Position numbers and translations under genes: made by a program. A DNA stretch of 64,000 bases from Marivivens geojensis (GTDB lineage: Bacteria > Pseudomonadota > Alphaproteobacteria > Rhodobacterales > Rhodobacteraceae): contig NZ_JALKCU010000004.1 in assembly GCF_023540835.1 (NCBI RefSeq), forward strand, positions 1-64,000. Reading direction: 5' to 3'. The notes under the pieces were generated by a model that was not told where the DNA came from, ran no database searches, and worked only from the letters and a program-made list of their open reading frames with translations. Of this stretch, positions 7,914 through 17,353 are shown in pieces (position 1 is the stretch's first letter; each line of letters opens with the position of its first letter).

Positions 7914-8722
7914 TGCAGTTCCTTTTGGCTGACGGGGGCATGGAGCCAGTCCAGCAGATGAGTGTTCACCTCATCGGCCGCTGTTAAGTTTACCATGTGA
8001 CGATGCCCACGAATGACCACTGCCCGACCGTTTTTAGCCAGTGCTGCCATCGCATGAGACATCTCAGGGGTCGAATTTTGGTCGCCATCGGCTGTTAGGG
8101 CGAGGAACGGGCATTCGATTTCGGAAATCCGATCCGCGTAGGTGGCATCACCGTAAGCGAAAGCTGTATATGCAGTTGCATATCCATCTAGATTAACATC
8201 AGACAGCCATCCTGCGACTTGATTTCGTGCAGCCTGATCAACTGCACTGTCACCAAACCAACGATCTAATGGTGTTTTCAGGTCTATTTCGCCATCTCGA
8301 AGGGTTGATGCGCGCGCTATGACCGCATTGCGCGCGGCAGAATTACGCTTGAAGACCCCGTTTAGAAGGGCAACGCGGGTCACGCTTGAAGGATGCTCAA
8401 TCGCAAACCCAGCGGCAATAAGCGCCCCCATAGAATGTCCCACCAGCGCGACAGGACCAAGCCCCAGTTCCTCAATCACTTGGCTGCACCACGCTACATA
8501 ATCCGTCAACGAACTGCCTTCAGGCAACGGGTCGCTACCGCCATGACCAGGCATATCAACCGCAATCACGCGATAGTCTTTCGCCAGCGCATCGATCTGT
8601 GGCCCCCAAGCGGCGGATTGCATTCCAACGCCGTGGACTAGAACCACAGGATCGCCCGCGCCATGGTCACGCAGCGCAACCGTTCGGTCTGACTTAGACA
8701 GCCGCAGGGTTGTCGACGTCAT
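7910..8722 (-). CDS. Alpha/beta-fold hydrolase
   Basis: About 270 residues from MTSTTLRLSKSD. The oxyanion motif VLVHGVG, the nucleophile elbow GHSMGA, a catalytic Asp candidate in LALTADGDQN and the C-terminal His in RGHRHMVNL are all present. It probably hydrolyses an ester, lactone or enol-lactone, fitting a step after Baeyer-Villiger-type oxidation by the LLM enzyme. An upstream in-frame start at 8791 would overlap the AA_synth gene by almost 100 bp. The start at 8722 leaves a 29-bp overlap and is preferred. Confidence 0.85.
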   Translation of the reverse strand: MTSTTLRLSKSDRTVALRDHGAGDPVVLVHGVGMQSAAWGPQIDALAKDYRVIAVDMPGHGGSDPLPEGSSLTDYVAWCSQVIEELGLGPVALVGHSMGALIAAGFAIEHPSSVTRVALLNGVFKRNSAARNAVIARASTLRDGEIDLKTPLDRWFGDSAVDQAARNQVAGWLSDVNLDGYATAYTAFAYGDATYADRISEIECPFLALTADGDQNSTPEMSHAMAALAKNGRAVVIRGHRHMVNLTAADEVNTHLLDWLHAPVSQKELQ

Positions 8723-9296
8723 TGCCCAACTCCTTGAGGTCTTGATAGCGATCACCGATGCGATGGTGTGGGCGGCCACCGATGGATGCACCCAGTGCGA
8801 TCAAAATTTCATCCGCCGCTGGCGCATCACAGACCGAGGTTTGGATCGTTAGGTAGTGCGACCGACGCCCACCGTCATTTTTATCCATAAGAGGGATCAA
8901 CAGGGGCGCATTCGCAGGACCCCGTGTATTGCAGAAAGAGAGATAGGATTTAGCACCAACCGCGTTGCGGTAGTGGTTCCCGAAATGCAGTGTATGGATC
9001 AGCGCCGAAGCATGTTCGACTTCACCATTCAGACCAACAATGGCGGATTTACCGTATCCTTCGACACGGTCACCGCCCCCAGCGGCCTCAATAATCATCT
9101 TTGTTAGCATTTCACCCAATCCGGGCGCGCAATCGCGGATTGCTGGAGATAAATCCTCAACAAACCCCTGCCCTGCCCATGGGTTCCGAATGACAGCCAT
9201 TGCCGCAATCAGGGTTAAAGGCCGCTCTGCCGCCTTGCCGCCTTCGATCAGCGTATTTTCGACATGGAGAAGCGTCTTTCTGACTTCAGCTGGCAT
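8694..9296 (-). CDS. AA_synth (DUF1185) family protein
   Basis: 200 residues matching the so-called amino acid synthesis family: RKTLLHVENTLIEGGKA at the start, AAMAVIRNPWAGQ, SAIVGLNGEVEHASALIH, GNHYRNAVGAKSYLSF, and GRRSHYLTIQTSV. The family name is not backed by a firm activity. These proteins are often beside LLM monooxygenases and may act on acyl or amide intermediates. First gene of the minus-strand operon, with AAGGAATC as ribosome site. The operator palindrome at 9330-9343 lies just upstream. Confidence 0.85.
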   Translation of the reverse strand: MPAEVRKTLLHVENTLIEGGKAAERPLTLIAAMAVIRNPWAGQGFVEDLSPAIRDCAPGLGEMLTKMIIEAAGGGDRVEGYGKSAIVGLNGEVEHASALIHTLHFGNHYRNAVGAKSYLSFCNTRGPANAPLLIPLMDKNDGGRRSHYLTIQTSVCDAPAADEILIALGASIGGRPHHRIGDRYQDLKELGNDVDNPAAV

Positions 9297-9329
9297 GGCA
9301 GATTCCTTTTTCGGCTGTGTTGGGAAATT

Positions 9330-9343
9330 TATGGTATACCATA
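9330..9343. promoter_or_regulatory. Operator palindrome for the FadR-type GntR regulator
   Basis: TATGGTATACCATA is a perfect 14-bp palindrome between the divergent AA_synth operon and the GntR gene. Its core TGGTATACCA fits the TNGT-N2-ACNA pattern known for FCD-type GntR regulators. Its position suggests control of both directions by the neighbouring regulator. Confidence 0.7.
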
Positions 9344-9400
9344 ATACAATATGTCAATCATATCTTGTGAGAACCTTTCACGATTGCTAACCTCGCCCCT

Positions 9401-10099
9401 ATGACCGAACCCAAAACCGCACTTCTGAAAGTCGCCAAAGCGCCGCAAACCCTGCGTGATATCGTGCAGGAGCGGATGAGAGAGGCAATAATTTCAGGAC
9501 ATTTTGCACCAGGCGAACGGTTGGTGGAGCGTCCTTTGTGTGAACAACTCGGCGTAAGCAGAACCGTCATCCGTGAAACGATACGGTTCCTTGAGGCCGA
9601 GGGTTTGGTAGAATTGGTGCCTAATCGCGGACCAACGGTTGCTTCACTCGACTGGGATCAGGCAAGGCAGATCTACGACATTCGTCGCCAACTCGAAGGA
9701 TCAGCCGCCGCGGCCTGCGCTGAGAGGCACGATACCGACTGCGCCAAGTCATTAGGCGATGCGCTGAAACGCATTGGTGAAACCACACAAACTGGCGAAT
9801 GGTCGGAACTGCGTCGGACAACCACACAGTTTTATGAGATCATTTTTGATGCCGCCGGACACAGTGTTGCATGGGACATTGTTCAGCGGCTCAACGGGCG
9901 GATCAGCCGTCTGCGTGCCCTCACGCTTTCTGCTACAGATCGGCCTGTCTCGGGCCTCTCTCGCATGACCGCAATTTATGAAGCAATCCTAAGCCGCGAC
10001 CCCGAAGCCGCGCGATCTGCCGTACACAATCATATCGATGACGCGTCGCAAACTGCACAACGCTACCTCAAAGCTGAAATAGGAACAGACAATGCCTAA
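9401..10099 (+). CDS. GntR-family (FadR/FCD) transcriptional regulator
   Basis: 232 residues. Residues 15-80 form a GntR winged helix (RDIVQERMREAIISGHFAPGERLVERPLCEQLGVSRTVIRETIRFLEAEGLVEL). The rest is an all-helical FCD ligand-binding domain (YDIRRQLEGSAAAACA). It most likely represses the divergent catabolic operon and is relieved by a pathway acid. It starts the plus-strand run GntR - DUF1330 - CMD-like - transporter, and its last 8 bp overlap the DUF1330 gene. Confidence 0.9.
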   Translation: MTEPKTALLKVAKAPQTLRDIVQERMREAIISGHFAPGERLVERPLCEQLGVSRTVIRETIRFLEAEGLVELVPNRGPTVASLDWDQARQIYDIRRQLEGSAAAACAERHDTDCAKSLGDALKRIGETTQTGEWSELRRTTTQFYEIIFDAAGHSVAWDIVQRLNGRISRLRALTLSATDRPVSGLSRMTAIYEAILSRDPEAARSAVHNHIDDASQTAQRYLKAEIGTDNA

Positions 10100-10385
10100 G
10101 GCTTACTGGATTGCCCTCGTCACCGTCACTGATCCCGATGCGTATAAAGGGTATCAGGCCATCGCGCCCGTTGCCTTCAACAAATACGGCGGCCGTTTTA
10201 TTGTCCGTGGTGGCCCCTCAATTACGGTCGAGGGGGATGAATGGCAGCGCCATGTCGTGATCGAGTTCGACAACATGGAACTCGCGACGGCTTGTTATCA
10301 TTCCGCTGAATACCAAGAGGCGCGCGGCCATCGTGATGCGGCCGCCGACGCATCCATCGTGATCGTCGAAGGTATGCCCAGTTAA
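10092..10385 (+). CDS. DUF1330 protein (dimeric alpha-beta barrel)
   Basis: 97 residues with the DUF1330 pattern: AYWIALVTVTDPDAYKGYQAIAPVAFNKYGGRFIVRGG, and VVIEFDNMELATACYHSAEYQEA. This is a small ferredoxin-like fold seen beside catabolic oxygenases. No catalytic residue is established for the family. It overlaps the end of the GntR gene and is followed 18 bp later by the carboxymuconolactone-decarboxylase-like gene, so it is part of the same transcript. Confidence 0.85.
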   Translation: MPKAYWIALVTVTDPDAYKGYQAIAPVAFNKYGGRFIVRGGPSITVEGDEWQRHVVIEFDNMELATACYHSAEYQEARGHRDAAADASIVIVEGMPS

Positions 10386-10403
10386 TCCGCAAAGGACACC
10401 ACC

Positions 10404-10793
10404 ATGACAGCATTCGACGAAGACCTGTTCCTCAAAGGGCTAGAGCAGCGCAAAGCAACTCTTGGCGCAGAATATGTAGAGAAAAACCTCGCAGACGCAG
10501 ATGATTTCACCCGCCCATTCCAAGAAGCTATGACCGCGTGGTGCTGGGGCTTTGGTTGGGGCGACGATGTCATCGATGCGAAAACGCGCTCGATGATGAA
10601 CCTGTCGATGATCGGCGCCTTGGGCAAAATGCACGAATGGGAATTGCACTGTCGCGGCGCTATCAATAATGGCGTCACCAAAGAGGAAATTCGCGCCATT
10701 ATTCATGTGATTGCTATCTATTGCGGTGTTCCTCAGGGGCTTGAATGCTTTCGTACCGCCCGCAAGGTTTTTGACAGCCTTGAGGCGGAATAG
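10404..10793 (+). CDS. Carboxymuconolactone decarboxylase-like protein
   Basis: 129 residues, the usual length for the CMD family. The core helices are recognisable (TRSMMNLSMIGALGKMHEWELHCRGAINNGVTKEEIRAIIHVIAIYCGVPQGLECFRTA), with the Glu-His-Cys cluster in EWELHC. There is no CxxC peroxidase motif, so a decarboxylase or gamma-lactone isomerase-type role is likelier than AhpD-like activity. It fits the ring or lactone chemistry suggested by the divergent operon. Confidence 0.85.
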   Translation: MTAFDEDLFLKGLEQRKATLGAEYVEKNLADADDFTRPFQEAMTAWCWGFGWGDDVIDAKTRSMMNLSMIGALGKMHEWELHCRGAINNGVTKEEIRAIIHVIAIYCGVPQGLECFRTARKVFDSLEAE

Positions 10794-10830
10794 AGTCTGA
10801 TTTCGCGGCGTAGGGCTAGGAACGACAAAT

Positions 10831-11736
10831 ATGCTGACGGCGATCTGGACGATCTTTGCCTTGATTTGCTGCGGCTTTGTTCTGGCCCGCAAAGGCTTTC
10901 CGTCTGACGCATTTTGGCCATCGGCGGAGCGTTTGAATTACTACATTCTGTTCCCTGCGCTATTGGTGTCGAACCTCGCCAATGCGCCGATCCGCGACCC
11001 ACAAATATTGCGGCTCGGGGCATCGGCAGTCACGACAATCATGATTGGGGCTGCAGTTCTCTATATATTACGTGCGCTCAGACCAACACCGACCGCACGA
11101 TTTGGCCCCGCGCTCCAAGGTGTGCTGCGGTTCAACACCTACCTTGCCCTGTCCATTCTTGCGATGGTGGCTGGGGTTCAGAGCCTCGAACGAGCGGCCG
11201 TATACCTCGCGATTTCGGTCCCTTTGGTCAATATCCTCGCTATCATTGCGCTCAGTGACGGGTCAGTTTGGCGGTCCCCTACAATGTTGGTCAAGAAGGT
11301 TGGCATGAACCCATTGGTTTTGGCCTGCATCACTGGCGCAGTCTTGGCGATCACGAACATTGGGTTGCCCTTCGGGTCGGAACAAGTGTTGAAATTACTC
11401 GCCCAAGGCAGCCTACCCCTCGGCCTACTGTGCGTCGGGGCAGCACTCCGTCCCTCAGCCCTCGGTCAAGACATTCTCCCGCTCATAGGCAACGCTCTAG
11501 CGCGCCTTAGTCTCATGCCCTGTCTAGCCATTGGTGTCGCCTACATCTTTGACTTATCAAGCGCTGAGACCCTCGTCCTATTGGTGTTTTTCGCAGTCCC
11601 AACCGCGCCTTCATCGTATGTTTTGACGCGCCAAATGGGAGGGGATGGAACATTCATGGCGGGGATAGTGACGCTGCAGACGGTTGGCGCGTTGATCACG
11701 ATCCCAGTGGTGCTTCACCTTTATGGCGCGTCCTAG
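10831..11736 (+). CDS. AEC-family transporter (auxin efflux carrier type)
   Basis: 301 residues with about ten hydrophobic segments, beginning MLTAIWTIFALICCGFVLARKG. The centre has GMNPLVLACITGAVLAITNIGLP, and near the end there is FFAVPTAPSSYVLTRQMGGD, all typical of AEC/malonate-type permeases. It would move an organic acid across the inner membrane, probably the substrate or product of the neighbouring pathway. The stop is immediately next to the stop of the convergent LuxR-type gene. Confidence 0.88.
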   Translation: MLTAIWTIFALICCGFVLARKGFPSDAFWPSAERLNYYILFPALLVSNLANAPIRDPQILRLGASAVTTIMIGAAVLYILRALRPTPTARFGPALQGVLRFNTYLALSILAMVAGVQSLERAAVYLAISVPLVNILAIIALSDGSVWRSPTMLVKKVGMNPLVLACITGAVLAITNIGLPFGSEQVLKLLAQGSLPLGLLCVGAALRPSALGQDILPLIGNALARLSLMPCLAIGVAYIFDLSSAETLVLLVFFAVPTAPSSYVLTRQMGGDGTFMAGIVTLQTVGALITIPVVLHLYGAS

Positions 11737-12723
11737 TCAGAACCAAACGCCACTCCCCATTATCCGCCTGATCATCGCAGGCTGCCCCGACACACCAAGA
11801 CGCGCAAAGATCACTTTTGAGGTACTGCGCGCTGTTTCTTCGGTCCAGCCTAACGCCTCAGCCGCGCTGCGCAGGGTATGACCATCACAGAGTTGCGCCA
11901 ACAATCGCGCTTCGCTGCGGCTCAACCCGAAGTGCCCTGCAATTCTATCATTCGATATTGCGCTGGCGGTCAATACATTGCGAAGAAACCCAACCACCTT
12001 CGGTCCGTCGGATTGATCCTGACGCGAAAGCACCAGTTCGGCACTGGACAGCTGTACCGTAACAGGATCATCACTGACCAACGCCGTCGCAAATCCAGAA
12101 CGAAACACCTGAGCCGCGTCGGCATCGCGAAGTTCCAAACGCCGACGGTCCATAATTCGAAGTCCTTCTCGGTCACTCCAATCCTGCGCCGTTTCGGATA
12201 GCGACTGCACAACACCCGACCGATCAAATACGATCCAACCCGCGCCGAGCCGCCCTGCAATCGTGTCAGATAGCGCAGCTTCAGCGCGTTCGTCGCCTAG
12301 CGTCAGCGACATTTGCGCCGCCTGTCCCAAGAATGGGGTGAGGGCGGAAAGAAGCTGACCATCTGCGCTGCGAAAATCTTTGCGATGCACCCCGCGATGA
12401 AGCCAGACCGTCACATGCGACGCCGCATCAATCCGAGCCTTTACCACCCGCAGGAAACCTTTGGTCCATTCGGTCAGAGGCAAGCCATCCTGCGCGTAGA
12501 CACGGTCAATCCGAAGCCGTCCACGGAGGGCTGCATCAATAACAGGACAATCACCACGCGTCCAAAGCTCTCCGCTTTCTCTATCAATACAAAGCCCCGC
12601 ACCATCCGCCTGTGTGATGGTGCAAAACTGATCCAGGAACATCGCCCAAGGTTGTTCACCCTTTGCCGCTGCGTCGGCAAAGAGCGATTTCGTCAGCTCT
12701 ATCTGGTCATCAAAACGGGCCAT
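11737..12723 (-). CDS. LuxR-type transcriptional regulator with N-terminal sensor region
   Basis: 328 residues. The C-terminal 65 residues hold a LuxR-type helix-turn-helix (LSRSEARLLAQLCDGHTLRSAAEALGWTEETARSTSKVIFARLGV). Residues 1-250 have no clear receiver domain and look like GAF/PAS-type sensing folds (GAGWIVFDRSGVVQSLSETAQDW is PAS-like). It ends against the transporter gene and is divergent from cysD. Targets are unknown; both neighbours are candidates. Confidence 0.8.
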   Translation of the reverse strand: MARFDDQIELTKSLFADAAAKGEQPWAMFLDQFCTITQADGAGLCIDRESGELWTRGDCPVIDAALRGRLRIDRVYAQDGLPLTEWTKGFLRVVKARIDAASHVTVWLHRGVHRKDFRSADGQLLSALTPFLGQAAQMSLTLGDERAEAALSDTIAGRLGAGWIVFDRSGVVQSLSETAQDWSDREGLRIMDRRRLELRDADAAQVFRSGFATALVSDDPVTVQLSSAELVLSRQDQSDGPKVVGFLRNVLTASAISNDRIAGHFGLSRSEARLLAQLCDGHTLRSAAEALGWTEETARSTSKVIFARLGVSGQPAMIRRIMGSGVWF

Positions 12724-12809
12724 AATATAAGTTACCCCCCATTTGGGAGGTCCACCAGCACAATCTTACGTTTATCGCTGAACAAAACTTGCACCAAAGC
12801 GATTCGAGT

Positions 12810-13715
12810 ATGACCCAAAAGACTTTGACCCACCTGCAGCGCCTTGAAGCTGAAAGCATTCACATCCTTCGCGAAGTTGTCGCGGAAGCTGAAAACCCCG
12901 TAATGCTCTATTCTGTCGGCAAAGACTCTGCCGTCATGCTGCATTTGGCTAAGAAGGCATTTTACCCTGCCCCGCCGCCATTTCCGCTCCTGCACGTAGA
13001 TACCACTTGGAAATTCCGTGACATGTACGCGCTACGCGATAAAGCCGCGAAAGACGCAGGCATGGAACTGCTGGTTTACCAAAACCCCGAAGCGGCTGAG
13101 CGTGGCATCAACCCGTTCGATCACGGCGGACTTCATACCGATATGTGGAAGACCGAGGGTCTGAAACAGGCCTTGGATAAATACGGTTTCGACGTTGCTT
13201 TTGGTGGCGCACGCCGTGACGAAGAGAAATCCCGCGCCAAAGAGCGTGTGTTCTCTTTCCGCTCGGCCAACCACCGTTGGGACCCGAAAAGCCAACGTCC
13301 GGAACTTTGGCGTCTCTACAATGCGCGCAAAGCCAAAGGCGAAAGCGTCCGCGTGTTCCCGATCTCGAACTGGACCGAGTTGGACATCTGGCAATACATC
13401 CACCTCGAAGGGATCGAGATTGTGCCGCTGTATTTTTCGGCTCCTCGCCCGACTGTCGAACGTGACGGCCTTACCATCATGGTAGACGATGATCGCTTCC
13501 CGCTGCGTGAAGGCGAGACCCCTGTGACGAAATCCGTAAGGTTCCGTACACTGGGTTGTTATCCGCTGACTGGCGCAGTTGAGAGCACCGCAACGACCCT
13601 ACCCGAAGTTATTCAAGAAATGCTTCTGACGACGACATCCGAACGTCAGGGCCGCGCGATCGACCACGATCAAGCTGCTTCGATGGAGAAGAAAAAGCAG
13701 GAAGGCTACTTCTAA
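12810..13715 (+). CDS. cysD: Sulfate adenylyltransferase subunit 2
   Basis: 301 residues from [19 protein letters not shown]. The PP-loop motif [13 protein letters not shown] binds ATP, and [30 protein letters not shown] and [11 protein letters not shown] are standard CysD segments. With CysN it forms adenosine phosphosulfate from ATP and sulfate. An in-frame start 7 codons earlier (12789) exists, but the family's N-terminus favours 12810. cysNC follows after 54 bp. Confidence 0.95.
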   Translation: MTQKTLTHLQRLEAESIHILREVVAEAENPVMLYSVGKDSAVMLHLAKKAFYPAPPPFPLLHVDTTWKFRDMYALRDKAAKDAGMELLVYQNPEAAERGINPFDHGGLHTDMWKTEGLKQALDKYGFDVAFGGARRDEEKSRAKERVFSFRSANHRWDPKSQRPELWRLYNARKAKGESVRVFPISNWTELDIWQYIHLEGIEIVPLYFSAPRPTVERDGLTIMVDDDRFPLREGETPVTKSVRFRTLGCYPLTGAVESTATTLPEVIQEMLLTTTSERQGRAIDHDQAASMEKKKQEGYF

Positions 13716-13769
13716 GCCCCTGCCCGTCAGTCCGTTTCAACACATTTCACACCCCAAAGGTGCCCCGCT

Positions 13770-15674
13770 ATGACGACCGAACCTATTTATAAAACAGACG
13801 CGCTTATTGCCGAAAACATTGATGCCTATCTTGAGGCGCACCAGCACAAAACCATGCTGCGTTTCATCACCTGTGGCTCTGTTGACGATGGTAAATCCAC
13901 GCTGATTGGACGCCTGCTCTATGACAGCAAGATGATCTTTGAAGATCAGCTTGCAACGCTTGAAGCAGACAGCAAACGTGTAGGCACCCAAGGCGGCGAG
14001 ATTGACTTTGCCCTCCTCGTCGACGGCCTCGCAGCGGAGCGCGAACAAGGTATCACCATCGACGTCGCCTATCGTTTTTTTGCTACTGAAAAGCGCAAGT
14101 TCATCGTAGCCGACACCCCTGGGCACGAACAGTATACGCGCAACATGGTCACTGGCGCATCAACCGCAGACCTCGCCGTTATTTTGATCGACGCACGCAA
14201 AGGCGTTCTGACCCAGACCCGTCGTCATAGCTATTTGGTGAACCTCATCGGCATTCGTCACGTCGTCCTTGCCGTGAACAAGATGGACCTTATCGGTTAC
14301 GACAAAGCGACCTTTGACAACATCGTCGCGGAATACGGCGAATTCGCACGTTCTATCGGTATCGAAGACTTTACGGCCATTCCGATCTCTGGCTTCAAAG
14401 GCGACAACATTACTGGGCCGAGCGAGTTTACCCCGTGGTATTCGGGCCCTGCCCTGTTGCCATTTCTTGAATCCGTTGAGGTCGATGTTACCGCGGATCA
14501 AGAGCAACCCTTCCGCCTTCCAGTTCAGTGGGTAAACCGCCCGAACCTCGATTTCCGCGGGTTTGCAGGCATGATCGCAAGCGGCACCGTCCGCCCTGGG
14601 GATCAGGTGCGCGTTTTGCCGTCGGGCAAGACATCCACCGTTTCGCGGATCGTGAGCCTCGAGGGTGATCGCGATCTTGCGGTTGCAGGTGAATCCGTGA
14701 CCATCACGCTGGCCGATGAAATCGACTGTTCTCGTGGTCAGGTGATCGTGGCAGCGCAAGCGCCATTGGAAGTCGCTGACCAGTTTGAATCCACCCTCGT
14801 TTGGATGGACGAGACAGAGATGGTCCCGGGTCGTGCCTATTGGCTCAAGATAGGCACTCAGACCGTTTCGGCGACCATTCATCAGCCGAAATACGAGGTG
14901 AATATCAACACCCAAGAGCATCTGGCGACAAAAACGCTGGACCTAAACGCGATTGGTGTGGCGAACATCACCACCGACCGAGAAATCCCATTTGCAGCAT
15001 ATGCAGATAACCGCGACCTCGGCGGGTTCATTTTGATCGACAAGATCACAAACCATACCGTTGCGGCTGGCATGATCCACTTTGCGCTGCGTCGTGCACA
15101 GAACATTCATTGGCAAGCAACTGACATTGGCCGTGATCACCACGCTTCAATGAAGCACCAGAAACCTGCGGTTCTCTGGCTGACGGGTCTGTCAGGGTCG
15201 GGCAAATCGACAATCGCAAACATCGTTGAAAAGAAACTCGCTCGGATGAACCGTCATACCTTCTTGTTGGATGGAGACAACGTACGCCACGGGTTGAATA
15301 AAGACCTTGGCTTTACCGAAGCGGACCGGATCGAAAACATCCGCCGCGTAGGTGAAGTGGCGAAACTCATGACTGACGCGGGTCTGATCGTCATCACTGC
15401 ATTTATCTCTCCGTTCCGATCAGAGCGCGACATGGTGCGGGGCATGATGCAGCCAGGCGAGTTCGTTGAAGTGTTCGTTGATACTCCGCTCGAAGTGGCT
15501 GAAGCACGCGACGTCAAAGGTCTTTATGCCAAGGCTCGCTCTGGCCAGCTGAAGAACTTCACGGGCATCGATAGCCCATATGAAGCACCTGAAAATGCCG
15601 AAATGCGGATCGATACAACGCAGATGACCCCCGAAGAGGCCGCTGATCTCATCATCGCGCGTTTGATCCCGTAA
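13770..15674 (+). CDS. cysNC: Bifunctional sulfate adenylyltransferase GTPase / APS kinase
   Basis: 634 residues. Residues 1-445 are CysN, a GTPase with G1 GSVDDGKS (36-43), G3 DTPGHEQY and G4 NKMD. From about residue 455 there is an APS kinase with P-loop GLSGSGKST near 473 and the [15 protein letters not shown] segment. The fusion makes APS and then PAPS. No PAPS reductase (cysH) or sulfite reductase is in the window, so PAPS could feed assimilation elsewhere or sulfation. It ends at a clear terminator. Confidence 0.95.
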   Translation: MTTEPIYKTDALIAENIDAYLEAHQHKTMLRFITCGSVDDGKSTLIGRLLYDSKMIFEDQLATLEADSKRVGTQGGEIDFALLVDGLAAEREQGITIDVAYRFFATEKRKFIVADTPGHEQYTRNMVTGASTADLAVILIDARKGVLTQTRRHSYLVNLIGIRHVVLAVNKMDLIGYDKATFDNIVAEYGEFARSIGIEDFTAIPISGFKGDNITGPSEFTPWYSGPALLPFLESVEVDVTADQEQPFRLPVQWVNRPNLDFRGFAGMIASGTVRPGDQVRVLPSGKTSTVSRIVSLEGDRDLAVAGESVTITLADEIDCSRGQVIVAAQAPLEVADQFESTLVWMDETEMVPGRAYWLKIGTQTVSATIHQPKYEVNINTQEHLATKTLDLNAIGVANITTDREIPFAAYADNRDLGGFILIDKITNHTVAAGMIHFALRRAQNIHWQATDIGRDHHASMKHQKPAVLWLTGLSGSGKSTIANIVEKKLARMNRHTFLLDGDNVRHGLNKDLGFTEADRIENIRRVGEVAKLMTDAGLIVITAFISPFRSERDMVRGMMQPGEFVEVFVDTPLEVAEARDVKGLYAKARSGQLKNFTGIDSPYEAPENAEMRIDTTQMTPEEAADLIIARLIP

Positions 15675-15696
15675 GCAGATCACAAAAACCAATAAA

Positions 15697-15727
15697 AAAG
15701 GGCGGCCCGAACGAGCCGCCCTTTCTG
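15697..15727 (+). terminator. Rho-independent terminator of cysD-cysNC
   Basis: AAAGGGCGGC (15697-15706) pairs perfectly with GCCGCCCTTT (15715-15724) over an 8-nt loop, and the T-run is partly in the stem, followed by CTGTTT. It lies 23 bp after the cysNC stop. Confidence 0.85.
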
Positions 15728-15846
15728 TTTGGGAGGACGAGAGATTATTCTGATAGTTTGATCATGAGACTTTGTTCCCATCGCGCATCGTAGTTTGAAT
15801 TCAAAATCAAACTGCTATGGTGCCTCTCAAGAAAGAGGAGATACCC

Positions 15847-16692
15847 ATGAAACTTTTGCGTGTCGGTCCGGTTGGACACGAAAAACCCGCCATTCTGGAC
15901 GACAAAGGCGCGATCCGCGATCTAAGCGAGCATGTATCCGATTTCGCGGGACCATCGGTAGGTTTTGAAGCGTTGAACGCGATCCGGGCTATTGATCTCA
16001 GCACTCTGCCCGTCATCGAGAACCCTAATCGCATCGGGGCCTGCCTCGCCTCGGTTCCAAACTTTTATTGTATTGGACTAAACTACGCCAAACATGCCGC
16101 TGAGGCGGGAATGGACGCCCCCAAAGAACCAATCATTTTTAGCAAGGCCTCATCAGCGCTTTCGGGCCCGTTCGATCCTGTCATCATCCCGCGCCAGTCT
16201 ACCAAGAGCGATTGGGAAGTCGAATTGGGCGTGGTGATTGGCAAGGCGGCATCTTACGTCTCAGAGGCTGATGCGCTGAATTATGTTGCGGGCTACTGCA
16301 CCGTAAACGACGTGTCGGAACGCGCGTTTCAAATCGAAAAGGGTGGCCAATGGATCAAAGGTAAATCCGCGCCAAGCTTTGGTCCAATTGGCCCCTATCT
16401 TGTGACTGCGGAAGAGGTACCTGATCCGCAGAACTTATCTCTCTCGCTTTCGCTCAACGGCGCGACTGTGCAAGATTCAAATACCTCTGACATGATCTTT
16501 GACGTCGCTGAAATCGTATCCTATATGAGCCAGTTCATGACGCTCCTGCCGGGCGATATTATCGCCACCGGTACCCCATCAGGCGTCGGAATGGGTATGA
16601 AGCCACAACGGTTCCTTGTTGAAGGCGATGTGATGGAGCTGGAGGTCGAAGGCCTTGGTCGTCAACGGCAACAGGCGGCAAACGCGCAGTAA
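15847..16692 (+). CDS. Fumarylacetoacetate hydrolase (FAH) family protein
   Basis: 281 residues from MKLLRVGPVGHEKPAILDD, with ribosome site AGGAG 7 nt before the ATG; the open frame's first 10 codons are leader. FAH fold motifs: FYCIGLNYAKHAAEAG, EPIIFSKASSALSGPFDPV, SDWEVELGVVIGK, GYCTVNDVSERAFQ and TGTPSGVGMG. The Glu/Asp metal ligands (EVELGVV) are kept. Members hydrolyse or hydrate acylpyruvates and 2-keto-4-pentenoates. The DsbA/FrnE-like gene follows after 25 bp, as in aromatic-compound degradation sets. Confidence 0.9.
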   Translation: MKLLRVGPVGHEKPAILDDKGAIRDLSEHVSDFAGPSVGFEALNAIRAIDLSTLPVIENPNRIGACLASVPNFYCIGLNYAKHAAEAGMDAPKEPIIFSKASSALSGPFDPVIIPRQSTKSDWEVELGVVIGKAASYVSEADALNYVAGYCTVNDVSERAFQIEKGGQWIKGKSAPSFGPIGPYLVTAEEVPDPQNLSLSLSLNGATVQDSNTSDMIFDVAEIVSYMSQFMTLLPGDIIATGTPSGVGMGMKPQRFLVEGDVMELEVEGLGRQRQQAANAQ

Positions 16693-16717
16693 CATTGAAC
16701 CTTAAGGGACAACCCAG

Positions 16718-17350
16718 ATGTTCAAACTAGACGTGATTTCAGACCCGATTTGCCCGTGGTGCTATATCGGCAAAACCCACCTTGATCGTGCCTTGGCGGA
16801 CCGTCCTGACCATGGGTTCGTGATCGAATGGCATCCGTTCCAATTGAACCCCACCATGCCGCCTGAAGGCATGGATCGCCGTGCCTATCTCGAGACTAAA
16901 TTCGGCGGACCCGAGGGCGCAACACGCGCTTATGCGCCCGTCGTGCAAGCGGCCGCCAAGGCAGGACTGTCGATAAATTTTGACGCCATCAAGACGACAC
17001 CCAACACGATAGACGCCCATCGGCTTATCCACTGGGCAGGTCTCAAAGGCTGCCAAACTGAGGTCGTGGATAGGCTCTTTGACGCTTATTTTGTTGCGGG
17101 CAAAAACATCGGGGACCACGCGATCTTGGCCGATATTGCAGAGGCCAGCGGGATGGATCAGTCAGAGATTATGGGTAATCTCGATAGCGATCACGACCTT
17201 ACTGAAACCCGCGCACGCGATAGCCATGTTCGCAAATTGGGCGTGAGTTCTGTTCCGACATTCATCGTCTTGAACCAACATGTAGTTTCGGGCGCACAAC
17301 CGCCCGAAACTTGGATCTCAATCATCGACCAAATCGCGGCTCAGACCTGA
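16718..17350 (+). CDS. DsbA-family (FrnE-like) oxidoreductase
   Basis: 210 residues. CPWCYIGKTHLDRAL puts a CxxC motif at 12-15 in a thioredoxin/Kappa-class fold, and residues 180-195 carry the cis-Pro loop (GVSSVPTFIV). It has no signal peptide, so it is cytosolic, unlike true DsbA. FrnE relatives are thiol oxidoreductases or isomerases such as 2-hydroxychromene-2-carboxylate isomerase. It shares a transcript with the FAH gene, so a glutathione-linked isomerase step is possible. Confidence 0.88.
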   Translation: MFKLDVISDPICPWCYIGKTHLDRALADRPDHGFVIEWHPFQLNPTMPPEGMDRRAYLETKFGGPEGATRAYAPVVQAAAKAGLSINFDAIKTTPNTIDAHRLIHWAGLKGCQTEVVDRLFDAYFVAGKNIGDHAILADIAEASGMDQSEIMGNLDSDHDLTETRARDSHVRKLGVSSVPTFIVLNQHVVSGAQPPETWISIIDQIAAQT

Positions 17351-17353
17351 AGG

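Noticed and set aside
14160-14921. 253-codon open frame antisense to cysNC
   Set aside because: Shadow of the conserved CysN GTPase domain.
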